Shown here piece after piece: positions 16,153 through 24,806 of a DNA stretch of 64,000 nucleotides. The notes under the pieces are model-generated. The model searched no databases, was not told where the DNA came from, and saw only the letters and a list, made by a program, of their open reading frames with translations. The stretch is from Bdellovibrio bacteriovorus (GTDB lineage: Bacteria; Bdellovibrionota; Bdellovibrionia; Bdellovibrionales; Bdellovibrionaceae), in contig NZ_CP102930.1 of NCBI RefSeq assembly GCF_025558485.1, positions 744,001-808,000 on the forward strand. The letters are read 5' to 3'. Position numbers and translations under genes: made by a program. How positions within the stretch are numbered: the stretch's first letter is position 1; every line of letters begins with the position of its first letter.

Positions 16153-16572
16153 ATGAGTCAGCTTGAACATCTGCCTCATCCCAATCACCTGCCATCCTTA
16201 AACCATCACACGCTGGCGTTCTTCGCCAAAGGGGAGGATGTTCGCAAGGCTGCTTCTGCACTGATCAATATCGGTTTTAAAGAAGAGGATATTAATATCT
16301 TTGAGGGAGATGAAGGGGTTGACGCCATTGATATTGAGTCCAATCACGCCGACCTGGTCGGTAAATACTTTCGCAAGTTCGTTAAGTTTTCAGATTCAGC
16401 GGAATGGCATTTCTTAACCGAGGCTGACGATGAAATCCGCCGGGGCCATATCCTGATGTGTCTGGTCACCATGAACGAAGAGGAAAAAAACAAGGCCGTT
16501 CCGATTTTAAAACGTTTCCACGGCTATGATATCCGCTATTGCACCGGACTTTACTTCGAGGAGGTTGTCTAA
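16153..16572 (+). CDS. Conserved small cytoplasmic protein
   Basis: 139 residues, acidic, without signal or membrane segment. A start such as L-A-F-F-A-K-G-E-D-V-R-K-A-A-S-A-L-I-N-I-G-F, with two strands flanking a helix, resembles stress-protein domains of the YflT/17M type (a ferredoxin-like fold), and a later strand I-L-M-C-L-V-T fits the second half. That similarity is by pattern only. GAGGAGG lies just before the ATG. It follows the cysteine-peptidase-like gene by 35 nt and precedes ogt by 46 nt, so it may be co-transcribed with either. Confidence 0.65.
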   Translation: MSQLEHLPHPNHLPSLNHHTLAFFAKGEDVRKAASALINIGFKEEDINIFEGDEGVDAIDIESNHADLVGKYFRKFVKFSDSAEWHFLTEADDEIRRGHILMCLVTMNEEEKNKAVPILKRFHGYDIRYCTGLYFEEVV

Positions 16573-16618
16573 GCCCCCATTCTGCGATAAAGCTGTCGGC
16601 TCACAAACGAGGTGAGCA

Positions 16619-17110
16619 ATGGCGGATCTGGAATTTAAAATCTACAAAGTGCCTTCCGAATATGGTGAATGGCTGGCCGCCTTTGAACAGGACGAGCTGA
16701 TTTTCCTCGGCAGTTATAATGCCGGGAAAAAGCTGGTCGAAGGCGATTTAGCGGAGTTTTTTGAAACTCACTATGCCTTTAAGTCGGGCTCGTTCGAGCC
16801 CGCTCCTTGGAAACAGGGAAACTTTTGGACTCAACAACACAAACTCAGGCTGCAAGGCACAGAATTTCAAATGAAGGTGTGGCTGGAGCTTTTGAAAATT
16901 CCGGCTGGCAAGACAGTCACTTATTCTGAACTGGCAAAGAAGCTGCGAAAGCCCTTGGCCGTTCGCGCTGTGGCTTCAGCGGTGGGCAGAAATCCCATCA
17001 GCTACTGGATTCCCTGCCATCGCGTGGTTGGCAAAAATGGCAATCTTCTGAAATACCACTGGGGACCGGAAGTGAAGGAATATCTTCTGAAGGTCGAAGG
17101 CGCGATTTAA
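16619..17110 (+). CDS. ogt: Methylated-DNA-protein-cysteine methyltransferase
   Basis: 163 residues. It transfers alkyl groups from O6-alkylguanine in DNA to its own cysteine, once per molecule. The active-site sequence I-P-C-H-R-V-V is present with Cys 133, together with the helix-turn-helix region (G-K-T-V-T-Y-S-E-L-A) and the N-R-hinge-like R-N-P-I-S-Y. The length and domain layout match Ogt rather than the two-domain Ada. A GAGGTGAGC ribosome site precedes the ATG. It faces the convergent outer-membrane gene. Confidence 0.92.
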   Translation: MADLEFKIYKVPSEYGEWLAAFEQDELIFLGSYNAGKKLVEGDLAEFFETHYAFKSGSFEPAPWKQGNFWTQQHKLRLQGTEFQMKVWLELLKIPAGKTVTYSELAKKLRKPLAVRAVASAVGRNPISYWIPCHRVVGKNGNLLKYHWGPEVKEYLLKVEGAI

Positions 17111-17120
17111 GCGCTCCGAA

Positions 17121-18068
17121 TTAGAATTGCAGATCCAGAATCATGGTCAGACCGGGGATGCCTCGATAGTTATCCTCGGTTGCAAAGCCCAGCCCCGGAA
17201 TAAACTGATACGACAGCATGTTCTTATAAATTGTCTGACTCCACGAGGTGGAAAGACTGAATCCGGTCATGCGATAACTGGGTTTATTTTCGGATGTCAC
17301 AAAAAAGTTATACGAGATATTGGCCGTTTTGTTAAACCACTGCCCCAAAGCCACACCGTTGGTGACTGAATACAGGTGTGTTCTGTCTTCGTAGTCCCCT
17401 TCATTGATGAAGGTCAGGGTAAATATTTTCGTCAGCAGAAAGTTAAAGTTGAAAGCCTGAAAGATCCCAGTGCCCTTGTCGGCATCAGCATAGAATTGCA
17501 GCTTGGGGTTGACCCGATAGTTTTTTCCGCGCTCTGCGACACTTTCAAAAGTTAAAGAATTTGAAATTTTAAAAGATCCGGCAAAACTAACGTGCGGCTG
17601 AAAAGAGGTGCGCACCTCTCCTAATTTTTGAAAAAATCCCAATGTCGCCCCGTAGTCCTGTTCACGCGGGCTTTGACGAAGATAGGTCTGACTGACCCCA
17701 CGCTCTTTGGTGTCATCGTAACTGGTGAAAGTGATCATCCAGTATTCTTCGACATTGGGTAAACGCAGGTTTAGGTTGAAGCTGGTCGCATCGGAATAGT
17801 GATTCTTTTCGTTATAATAAAATGCCGAGGAAATCGTGGCCGACGTGGGGTTTCGTTTGCTGGTGTACTGATGTCCGGCCAAAAACAAATCCAAACCCTC
17901 GGCCACACCATCAAACCATTCGGAAATGGCGATATTGCTGCTGATAAAGGATTCCTCAACACTTTCAGCAGGTGTCTTTTTACTGGCGCCGGCGGCCTGA
18001 CCTGCCCCCAGAACCAGCAGAAGAGAGACTAAGGTCTTCAAAGATGTTGATGCTTTTTCCGCTTTCAC
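17121..18068 (-). CDS. Outer-membrane beta-barrel protein
   Basis: 315 residues. A signal peptide ending A-G-A-S (about residue 29) is followed by a short linker and then alternating polar/hydrophobic strands rich in Tyr, Phe, Asn and Ser, ending in L-D-L-Q-F with the C-terminal Phe typical of barrels assembled by BAM. It resembles the phospholipase A1/porin-like barrels seen in this group, but no catalytic motif is visible. The start is GTG with GGAG 9 nt upstream. Its start is only 16 nt from that of the divergent barrel gene, so each promoter must overlap the other gene's 5' end. Confidence 0.78.
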   Translation of the reverse strand: MKAEKASTSLKTLVSLLLVLGAGQAAGASKKTPAESVEESFISSNIAISEWFDGVAEGLDLFLAGHQYTSKRNPTSATISSAFYYNEKNHYSDATSFNLNLRLPNVEEYWMITFTSYDDTKERGVSQTYLRQSPREQDYGATLGFFQKLGEVRTSFQPHVSFAGSFKISNSLTFESVAERGKNYRVNPKLQFYADADKGTGIFQAFNFNFLLTKIFTLTFINEGDYEDRTHLYSVTNGVALGQWFNKTANISYNFFVTSENKPSYRMTGFSLSTSWSQTIYKNMLSYQFIPGLGFATEDNYRGIPGLTMILDLQF

Positions 18069-18084
18069 GTTTTAGTCTCCAAAC

Positions 18085-18729
18085 ATGAATTATTTTAGAC
18101 TCATCCTTTGCTTTCTGTCGCTGAGTATCTCACTTCTGGCTGCAAAAACAGCCTCGGCCTACGTTCCTCAGCGGGGAAATGTCTATGCGACGTTGGGTCC
18201 TTATATTTTCAAAACCAATTATGAAGGCGACAAGGCCAGCGAAAATGATCTGAACTCTGCAGGACTGGCATTGATCGCCAATGGTGATGTTGATAACAAA
18301 GGCAGCCTGGAAATCGCCGCCATCTATATGAACAAAGTTTTTTTCCGCGAGGACGACAACAAGTACATCGTAGAAAAAACCCAAGTCATGCACATCACAC
18401 TGGGCTATCGCCGTTGGTGGAGCCCGTCTTTTTCAAGTTCTCTGGCTGTTTACACTTCCTATCCGATGGGTAACACCACAGTTCTGCATAATGACTTCAC
18501 TGCCGCCGATGACATGGGAACAACGGCGCGCTCTTCTTCTGAAACAGGTTTGGATCTGGCACTACAAGGAGAGCTTTGGAGCAGTGGCCGTTATGCGATC
18601 ATGGCCGAAGCTCGTTATTCTTATTCCCTGACCAAAAAAGCCCACGAATACGCCGATCAATATGGAGGGTCCATCGGGCTTCGCTATTTTATCCAAAGCC
18701 GGGTGGCAACCCCGAAAGAGCTTCGCTAA
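18085..18729 (+). CDS. Small outer-membrane beta-barrel protein
   Basis: 214 residues with a signal peptide (cleavage after A-S-A, about 25). The mature part has about eight amphipathic strands (for example V-Y-A-T-L-G-P-Y-I-F and G-S-I-G-L-R-Y-F), as in OmpW/OmpX-size barrels. The protein ends with a short polar tail rather than a terminal Phe, which lies at Y-F-I about 15 residues earlier. No ribosome site is visible. It is divergent from the larger barrel gene with a 16-bp gap, suggesting shared regulation. Confidence 0.7.
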   Translation: MNYFRLILCFLSLSISLLAAKTASAYVPQRGNVYATLGPYIFKTNYEGDKASENDLNSAGLALIANGDVDNKGSLEIAAIYMNKVFFREDDNKYIVEKTQVMHITLGYRRWWSPSFSSSLAVYTSYPMGNTTVLHNDFTAADDMGTTARSSSETGLDLALQGELWSSGRYAIMAEARYSYSLTKKAHEYADQYGGSIGLRYFIQSRVATPKELR

Positions 18730-18808
18730 CGCTAGAAGATGACTTGTTTTGTTTTCATAAGTTATTGTTTTTATTTTATATTTATAAAACACTAACTTTG
18801 GTCCATAT

Positions 18809-18837
18809 TTAAAATACGCCCTTTACTTACATATAAT
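18809..18837 (+). promoter_or_regulatory. Promoter of the imuA-imuB-dnaE2 cassette
   Basis: A consensus -10 TATAAT (18832-18837) has TTAAAA (18809-18814) 17 nt upstream. The LexA box begins directly after the -10, so it covers the expected transcription start. Confidence 0.6.
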
Positions 18838-18859
18838 TTACATAGTAATTTATATGTAA
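18827..18859. promoter_or_regulatory. LexA box within a 33-bp palindrome
   Basis: The core TTACATAGTAA (18838-18848) fits TTAC-N3-GTAA, the LexA site reported for B. bacteriovorus. It sits at the exact centre of a larger near-palindrome whose outer arms are TTACATATAA (18827-18836) and TTATATGTAA (18850-18859). It overlaps the -10 and start site of the cassette promoter, the usual place for repression. GGAG for imuA follows at once. Confidence 0.8.
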
Positions 18860-18870
18860 ATGGAGAGCGT

Positions 18871-19527
18871 ATGAGCACCCTTGCCCTTCCCGAACTGGCC
18901 AACATTCCTTTTGTCTCTGCCGACCAATTGCAACCTCCTGCGGGGCTTCCCACGGGGGTCCGCGTGCTGGATGATTTTCTGCTGTGGCGAGGATTACCTC
19001 AAGGAGACTTGAGTCTTCTGCAAGGGGCTCCGGGCACCGGCGCGACATCTTTGTGGATACGCATTGTTCAAGGGGTCCATTCCCAGAACAAATGGGCTGC
19101 ATGGATCAATGGCGACACCCAGCTTTTCCCCGCACATCTGAACAACTATAAGATCAATCTAAAAAAACTGCTGGTGGTGAAAGAGCCCAAAGATCAGGAA
19201 CAACTGTTTTGGTTGTTGCAAGAACTGATCACCAGCGCACTGTTTGAAGTGATCGGCTGCAACCTGAAAGATATGTTTCTGAAAAATCATCAGTTGCAGA
19301 AGTTGAAACGTCTTTGCCGTCTGCACAAGGTGGCACTGGTTTTTGTAAATCAAAAAGCCAGCAAGTTTGTAAACCCTTTATTCAGTCTGATGATTCATTT
19401 TCAGCGCGACTTCATCACCATTCAACGCGCCCTTCATCGTCCAACACCGTTTAATATGGCCGGGAGTATGATCCATGCGAACTTTATGCATCAATTTAAA
19501 AACACCGCAAGAAAGCTCCTCAGCTGA
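18871..19527 (+). CDS. imuA: ImuA-like RecA-related SOS mutagenesis protein
   Basis: 218 residues. The fold is RecA-like: L-P-T-G-V-R-V-L-D-D-F-L, then a degenerate P-loop G-A-P-G-T-G-A-T-S (the P-loop Lys is replaced by Ala), and late strands matching the ATPase core. ImuA proteins recruit RecA and ImuB at damaged DNA and are not expected to hydrolyse ATP well. It is the first gene of the imuA-imuB-dnaE2 cassette, directly after the LexA box, with GGAGAG before the ATG. It overlaps imuB by 53 nt in another frame. Name and role follow mostly from context. Confidence 0.8.
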   Translation: MSTLALPELANIPFVSADQLQPPAGLPTGVRVLDDFLLWRGLPQGDLSLLQGAPGTGATSLWIRIVQGVHSQNKWAAWINGDTQLFPAHLNNYKINLKKLLVVKEPKDQEQLFWLLQELITSALFEVIGCNLKDMFLKNHQLQKLKRLCRLHKVALVFVNQKASKFVNPLFSLMIHFQRDFITIQRALHRPTPFNMAGSMIHANFMHQFKNTARKLLS

Positions 19528-20797
19528 AGCTTTTTTACTGTTAAGTCCACGCGTGCAGTTCCGTTTTCCTCATTTTATTTTTGTGGATATCACCACCACT
19601 CAGCACCTGCTGGGCGGCGAACTGGGATGTCTGGAAAAAGCTTTGGAGATTGCCGGAAAGTTTTCAGCCGACGCCTCGGCCGCCATTGCTGACACGGCTC
19701 CGGCAGCCCAAATGCTGGCCAAGTGGCGTCCGTCACATGTGTCCCTGCGCGGGAAAGAACAGGAAAGTTTCAAAGGGCTGGGACTGGATGCCCTGAAGGA
19801 TCTGGAAGGACTGTCCCCGTGGGCTCAAAAAAAACCTGTCGAGCACATGATTGATTTTTTCCACACGCTGGGTGTTCATGGGCTGGAGGATGTTTTAAAT
19901 TTCCGTCTGAATTCACTGCGGGAGCGCTGGGGGGATTTTGGTGTTTTACTTTGGAATCGTCTGCATTCTCAGGACGCTCAGATCATTTCACCTCTTGTGC
20001 CTCGCGACCCTCTTGTGGGCTATGGCTACCTGGATGATCCCATAGGATCTGCGCCCCTGCTGATGGCGCGTATGAAAGTGCATTTGGACACTTTGTTTGC
20101 ACGGCTGTTGGGACTGTCGCGACATGCCCAGCGTCTGGATGTGGTTTTGCACTGTGAATATTCCGACAAACGCTACAGCCTGTCGATTGAACCGGTCAGC
20201 CCCACCCGTGATCAAAATCTGTTTGAGGATCTGCTTTTCAAAAAACTGGAACAGCAGGTTCTGGAAAATCCGATTCGGGAATTTGAAATTTCCCTGTTTG
20301 ATGTGCCGGAAAAAATTCAACAGCTGGATTTCTTTGAACCGCGCGATAGCAGTGAGGACCGCTGGCGTCGCCTGATCAGTTTCGCCAAACAGTCCCAGTG
20401 TGAAATGGGTTTTCTGCAAATGGAAGCCAGCCATTTTCCGGAACAAAGTTTCCGGCTGGTCACCGACTGGCCCGAGGACTTCAATCCCCGCGATCTGGTG
20501 GAAAGGCAGGATCAGGCTTTGCAGATCAAATCAGTTTATGCCAAAGGGCTGGCAGAAAGTCCCCGACCGTCCCTGCTGCTGGAAAAGCCTCAACCCCTGT
20601 CAGCCGCAGAGGTGCAGAAGTTGCGCTTTGTGTCCTCACTGCCCAGTGAACGGATCGAATCAGCATGGTGGCAGATATCAGTTCAGGATTTAAAAAACAG
20701 AGATTATTACTTTGCACTCTCGCATCAGGGTCAGCTTCTGTGGGTTTTCAAAGATCGCATAAATTCACAGGTTTACTTGCATGGGTATTTTGACTAA
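19475..20797 (+). CDS. imuB: ImuB, Y-family polymerase-like adaptor
   Basis: 440 residues. It resembles Y-family polymerases (a shortened palm at the N-terminus, then an HhH-type region near 135-165 and a little-finger-like part) but lacks the catalytic acidic pair; the palm strand reads F-I-F-V-D-I and the S-L-D-E motif is not found. ImuB is known as a catalytically dead scaffold that links the beta clamp, ImuA and DnaE2. No clear C-terminal clamp-binding motif is visible. It overlaps imuA by 53 nt and dnaE2 by 17 nt, so the three are translationally coupled. Confidence 0.82.
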   Translation: MRTLCINLKTPQESSSAEAFLLLSPRVQFRFPHFIFVDITTTQHLLGGELGCLEKALEIAGKFSADASAAIADTAPAAQMLAKWRPSHVSLRGKEQESFKGLGLDALKDLEGLSPWAQKKPVEHMIDFFHTLGVHGLEDVLNFRLNSLRERWGDFGVLLWNRLHSQDAQIISPLVPRDPLVGYGYLDDPIGSAPLLMARMKVHLDTLFARLLGLSRHAQRLDVVLHCEYSDKRYSLSIEPVSPTRDQNLFEDLLFKKLEQQVLENPIREFEISLFDVPEKIQQLDFFEPRDSSEDRWRRLISFAKQSQCEMGFLQMEASHFPEQSFRLVTDWPEDFNPRDLVERQDQALQIKSVYAKGLAESPRPSLLLEKPQPLSAAEVQKLRFVSSLPSERIESAWWQISVQDLKNRDYYFALSHQGQLLWVFKDRINSQVYLHGYFD

Positions 20798-23700
20798 TAA
20801 AAATTTACCAATCAGCCCCTCCCGAAATCTTCCCGCAAAACCTTTGCCTCAAGCCCGGGGTTTTGTAGAGCTGATCGGTCGAACAAATTTTTCATTTCTG
20901 CAAAGCGCCTCCAGCCCGGAAGAAATGGTCGAAAAGGCCATGGAGCTGGGTTACAACGGTCTGGGAGTGTGTGATTTAAATGGTCTTTACGGCGTGGTTC
21001 GCGGTTTTCAGGCCGCGCAATCCCCGTCTCACTTTACCACCCTTCCTGCAGCCAAAGAGGATTTTCATTATCTGATCGGCACTGAGCTGACTTTGACGGA
21101 TGAAACCTCACTGGTTTTGATTCCCATGAACAAGCAGGGCTATTCCCATCTTTGTGAAATTCTGACCTTGGGAAAACGTCAGGCCAGCAAGGGTTTTTCC
21201 AAACTTAGTCTGGAACAGATTGAAAAATACAATCAGCATCTTTTATGTCTGGCCATCCCCCCCTGGAGTGATGATCGCTATGAACGTTTGGAAAAAATCT
21301 TCGACAACCGGCTTTATCTTCCCCTGTGGCGGGATCTTACCTGGGAATCACATGAATTCTGCAAGCAGGGATTCGCCCTGGAAGAAAAGTATCAGGCCCA
21401 GCTGTTCGTCACCCAGCGTCCGTTCATGCACTCTGTCGAACGAAAGCCCCTGTTCGACGTGGTTACCTGCATTTTACACCACACCACTTTGGATGAAGCC
21501 AAAAACAAACTGATTCAAAACGGTGAACGCTGTCTGAAGTCCATGGAGGATATTTCATACCTATGGCAGGACCGTCTGGATCTTGTGGAAAAAACTGTGG
21601 AGATTTCCAAACGGGTTGAATTTTCCTTAAATGAAATTCGCTATCGCTATCCGGCGTCCTCACTTCCCGCAGGCATGACCTCTTCGGAACTTTTAAGGGA
21701 TCTGACCTACAAAGGCGCGGAAAAGCGCTATGCTGGCGGCATTCCGGAAAAGGTTCTGACTCAGATTGAATACGAGCTGAATCTGATCAAAGACCTGCAA
21801 TACGAAGATTATTTTTTAACTTTAAAAGAAATCTGCGACTTTGCGACCAGTAAAAATATCCTGTATCAGGGCCGTGGTTCCGCTGCGAATTCAGTGGTGT
21901 GTTTTTGCATTGGCCTGACGGCCATTGATCCGATTCAGATGGATCTTTTGTTTGAAAGATTTATTTCCCGCGAACGCCGGGAGCCCCCGGATATTGATAT
22001 TGATTTTGAGCACAGCCGCCGCGAGGAAGTGATTCAGCATATCTATGAAAAATACAACGAACGTCATGCCGCCATGGTGTGCACGGTGATTCGTTATCGT
22101 TCGCGCATGTCCATTCGGGAAACAGCCAAGGTGTTTGGCATTCCTTTGGCGAAAATCAACGCCATGATCAAGTTCATGGGCCGTGATGGAATCAGTCGCC
22201 TGCTGGACCCGGCAGTTTCCAAAGAGTTTGGATTGAACCCGGAACAGTGGAAAATGTTTCTGGCACTGGCGCAACAACTGCGGGGGTTTCCACGTCATCT
22301 GGGGATTCATAGCGGTGGCTTCCTGATCACGCAAGATCCCATCACCGAAATGGTGCCCGTGGAAAAAGCCACCATGGACGGACGCTATGTCATTCAATGG
22401 AACAAAGATGATGTGGATTGTCTGCGTCTGATGAAAATTGATGTGCTTAGTCTGGGAATGCTAACCTGTCTGCGTAAATGTTTTGATCTGCTTCGTCAAC
22501 ACAAGGATATAGACCTGAGTCTTGCCACCCTTCCCCCGGATGAAGAAAAAACCTATGAAATGATCGGAAGGGCGGAAACCGTCGGGGTTTTCCAGATCGA
22601 ATCCCGAGCTCAGATGAACACCCTGCCACGCATGAAGCCTAAAAACTTTTACGATCTGGTGATTGAAATTGCCCTGATCCGCCCAGGGCCCTTGCAAGGG
22701 GGGATGGTTCATCCCTTCCTGAAACTGCGCCAAAACCAGCCGACAAAAATCAAATATGCACACCCCAAGCTAGAACCTATTCTGAAAAAAACCCTGGGTG
22801 TTCCGATTTTTCAGGAACAGGTGATGAAGATGGTCGTGGCCGTGGGCGATTTCTCACCCGGTGAGGCCGATGAATTACGCCGAGTCATGTCTTCGGCCTG
22901 GAGAAAGCAAATCACCATGGTCGGTGTTGAACAGCGCCTGAAGGCGGGCTTTGCCAAAAATGGCATCAGTGTTGAATACGCCGAACAAATCTATAAAACC
23001 GTGGAAGGTTTTGCCAATTATGGTTTTCCTGAAAGCCATTCGGCCAGCTTTGCTTTACTAACTTATGCCAGTTGCTATTTGAAATGCCATCATCCTGACG
23101 TCTTCACCTGCTGCCTGCTGAACAGCCAGCCGATGGGGTTTTATGCACCTCGCACGATTATCGGCGAAGCCCAGCGCAACGGAGTGAAGGTGGCACCACT
23201 GGATGTGCAGACATCAGACTATGATTACACCTTAGAGGAAAAAGACGGTCATTTCCATATCCTGCGTGTGGGCTTAAGATCCATTTACGGCCTGCCTGCC
23301 CCACTGGCCCTGCGAATTGAGCAGGCACGAAAGACGGATGGAGCTTTTAAAGACATAACGGACTTCATCCAACGCACACAGTTGCCACGCAGTATTTTGC
23401 TAAAGCTGGCTGCTGCCGGGGCTTTTGAATCCTTTAACACCAACACACGTGAATTGATCTGGCATTTGGAAAGCTTAAGTCTGGATCAGCAAAGCTTTCT
23501 GTGGGGACACCCTAAAGAACAGTTTGAACTGGGCGATGACGAGGATGAACCGGAACACCTGCCTTTTGAATCCAACTGGGATCGCCTGCGCCGGGAATAT
23601 GACAGCAAAGGTTATTCAGTGGAGGCTCATCCGATTTCCATCCTGCGTTCTTACCTGCATGGGAAAAGTCAGTCTTTGATTGCACAGCGATATATTCCTT

Positions 23701-23978
23701 ATATGCATTCTGATGACTTAAAAAGATTTAAGACAAAAACCAAAGTTCGCGTAGCCGGTCTGGTATCCATCACGCAAAGACCTCCAACCGCGAAAGGAAT
23801 GTGCTTTATCACGCTGGAAGATGAATTTGGCTTTATGAATATCGTCATTCATCCGGAAATCTATCAAAAGTACCGGCCCACAATTTACACGCGGTCCTTA
23901 CTGGAAATTCAGGGGCATCTTGAAAAAGTCGGCGGGATCACCAATATCCGGGCGGAGAGAGTGTTGCCACTGACCTAA
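20781..23978 (+). CDS. dnaE2: Error-prone DNA polymerase III alpha subunit
   Basis: 1065 residues, the usual DnaE2 length. An N-terminal PHP domain (about 30-260) is followed by the C-family polymerase core with the catalytic aspartates in P-D-I-D-I-D-F-E (about 403-410), G-R-G-S-A-A-N-S-V-V upstream of it, the F-Q-E-Q-V finger motif, a helix-hairpin-helix (about 870-900) and a C-terminal OB fold (about 990-1050). In the PHP domain the usual metal-binding L-H-x-H-S is replaced by L-I-G-R-T-N, so no proofreading-type activity is expected. DnaE2 copies past lesions with mutations. It is the last core gene of the LexA cassette. Confidence 0.93.
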   Translation: MGILTNKNLPISPSRNLPAKPLPQARGFVELIGRTNFSFLQSASSPEEMVEKAMELGYNGLGVCDLNGLYGVVRGFQAAQSPSHFTTLPAAKEDFHYLIGTELTLTDETSLVLIPMNKQGYSHLCEILTLGKRQASKGFSKLSLEQIEKYNQHLLCLAIPPWSDDRYERLEKIFDNRLYLPLWRDLTWESHEFCKQGFALEEKYQAQLFVTQRPFMHSVERKPLFDVVTCILHHTTLDEAKNKLIQNGERCLKSMEDISYLWQDRLDLVEKTVEISKRVEFSLNEIRYRYPASSLPAGMTSSELLRDLTYKGAEKRYAGGIPEKVLTQIEYELNLIKDLQYEDYFLTLKEICDFATSKNILYQGRGSAANSVVCFCIGLTAIDPIQMDLLFERFISRERREPPDIDIDFEHSRREEVIQHIYEKYNERHAAMVCTVIRYRSRMSIRETAKVFGIPLAKINAMIKFMGRDGISRLLDPAVSKEFGLNPEQWKMFLALAQQLRGFPRHLGIHSGGFLITQDPITEMVPVEKATMDGRYVIQWNKDDVDCLRLMKIDVLSLGMLTCLRKCFDLLRQHKDIDLSLATLPPDEEKTYEMIGRAETVGVFQIESRAQMNTLPRMKPKNFYDLVIEIALIRPGPLQGGMVHPFLKLRQNQPTKIKYAHPKLEPILKKTLGVPIFQEQVMKMVVAVGDFSPGEADELRRVMSSAWRKQITMVGVEQRLKAGFAKNGISVEYAEQIYKTVEGFANYGFPESHSASFALLTYASCYLKCHHPDVFTCCLLNSQPMGFYAPRTIIGEAQRNGVKVAPLDVQTSDYDYTLEEKDGHFHILRVGLRSIYGLPAPLALRIEQARKTDGAFKDITDFIQRTQLPRSILLKLAAAGAFESFNTNTRELIWHLESLSLDQQSFLWGHPKEQFELGDDEDEPEHLPFESNWDRLRREYDSKGYSVEAHPISILRSYLHGKSQSLIAQRYIPYMHSDDLKRFKTKTKVRVAGLVSITQRPPTAKGMCFITLEDEFGFMNIVIHPEIYQKYRPTIYTRSLLEIQGHLEKVGGITNIRAERVLPLT

Positions 23979-23993
23979 AGCTGATGCTATGGT
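23964..23993 (+). promoter_or_regulatory. Internal leaderless promoter after dnaE2
   Basis: TTGCCA (23964-23969), an 18-nt spacer and TGC-TATGGT (-10 at 23988-23993, with extended TG) end exactly 6 nt before the ATG at 24000. No Shine-Dalgarno sequence is present. The -35 lies inside the dnaE2 3' end. Confidence 0.55.
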
Positions 23994-23999
23994 GCCGGC

Positions 24000-24806
24000 A
24001 TGATTCGCGAAGCCATTGAAATGATTTTTACCCCGGCCACTCCCCTTGCAAAGAAATACGGGTTTTTATACCATTCGATTTCTTTAAAGCATCGCTATGA
24101 ACGCTGTGAAAAAGTCTGGCTTCCGCATCTGAAAAACTGTCAGGATATTTTCCTGCAAACGATTCAGGATCTGCCGCAGAAAAAATCCGTGGTTGTGCTG
24201 GGCAGTGCCCATTTACATGAGATCCCACTGCATCTGCTGGCGAATAACTTTGAATCCATCACTTTGGTGGATGTGGTTCATCCTTTGAAACATCACTGGG
24301 CCGCCAAACGAAATTCCCGCCTGAAGCTGGTCACTCTGGATCTGGGGGGCTCTTTGGCAGAGCTGGAAAAGCTAAAGTCCCTGCAAGACTTGAAAAACCT
24401 GATTCAGGATCTTTCACAGAAAGAGCTTTTCCATTTTGAAGCTGATCTGATTGTGTCCGGAAATCTGCTTTCACAACTGGCTTTATTACCCATGGAAGCA
24501 CTGGAAAAATACACCAGTAAAAATCTGATACTTGAGGAAAAAGATGAAATCTGCACCGCCTATGGTGAAATTCATCTGAAAAACCTTCGCGCCTGCAAAG
24601 GAAGAAAACTGGTTTATACAGATCGTGCCGTCACCTATCGCGACCCGGAAGGCAAAGTCACTTACACAGGTTCTTACCCCGTGCATTTTGACGGATTCAC
24701 AAAAATCAAGGATTGGAACTGGATGCTGGCCCCTTTAAAAGAGGCCTCCAAAGATTATTCCATAGAAATGAACGTCGAAGCCTATATTAGCAACGAGGGC
24801 CGTTAG
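24000..24806 (+). CDS. Rossmann-fold, methyltransferase-like protein
   Basis: 268 residues, cytoplasmic. A central V-V-V-L-G-S-A-H-L-H-E-I-P followed by I-T-L-V-D-V-V-H-P fits motif I and motif II of a SAM-binding Rossmann fold, although the Gly-rich loop is altered. The next expected acidic residue is in D-L-I-V-S-G-N-L-L-S, a good match to motif IV of the D-L-I-x-S type. Substrate unknown. It begins 21 nt after dnaE2 and could be read with the SOS cassette, yet it has its own leaderless promoter. The 3' end overlaps the convergent lipoprotein gene by 20 nt. Confidence 0.65.
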   Translation: MIREAIEMIFTPATPLAKKYGFLYHSISLKHRYERCEKVWLPHLKNCQDIFLQTIQDLPQKKSVVVLGSAHLHEIPLHLLANNFESITLVDVVHPLKHHWAAKRNSRLKLVTLDLGGSLAELEKLKSLQDLKNLIQDLSQKELFHFEADLIVSGNLLSQLALLPMEALEKYTSKNLILEEKDEICTAYGEIHLKNLRACKGRKLVYTDRAVTYRDPEGKVTYTGSYPVHFDGFTKIKDWNWMLAPLKEASKDYSIEMNVEAYISNEGR

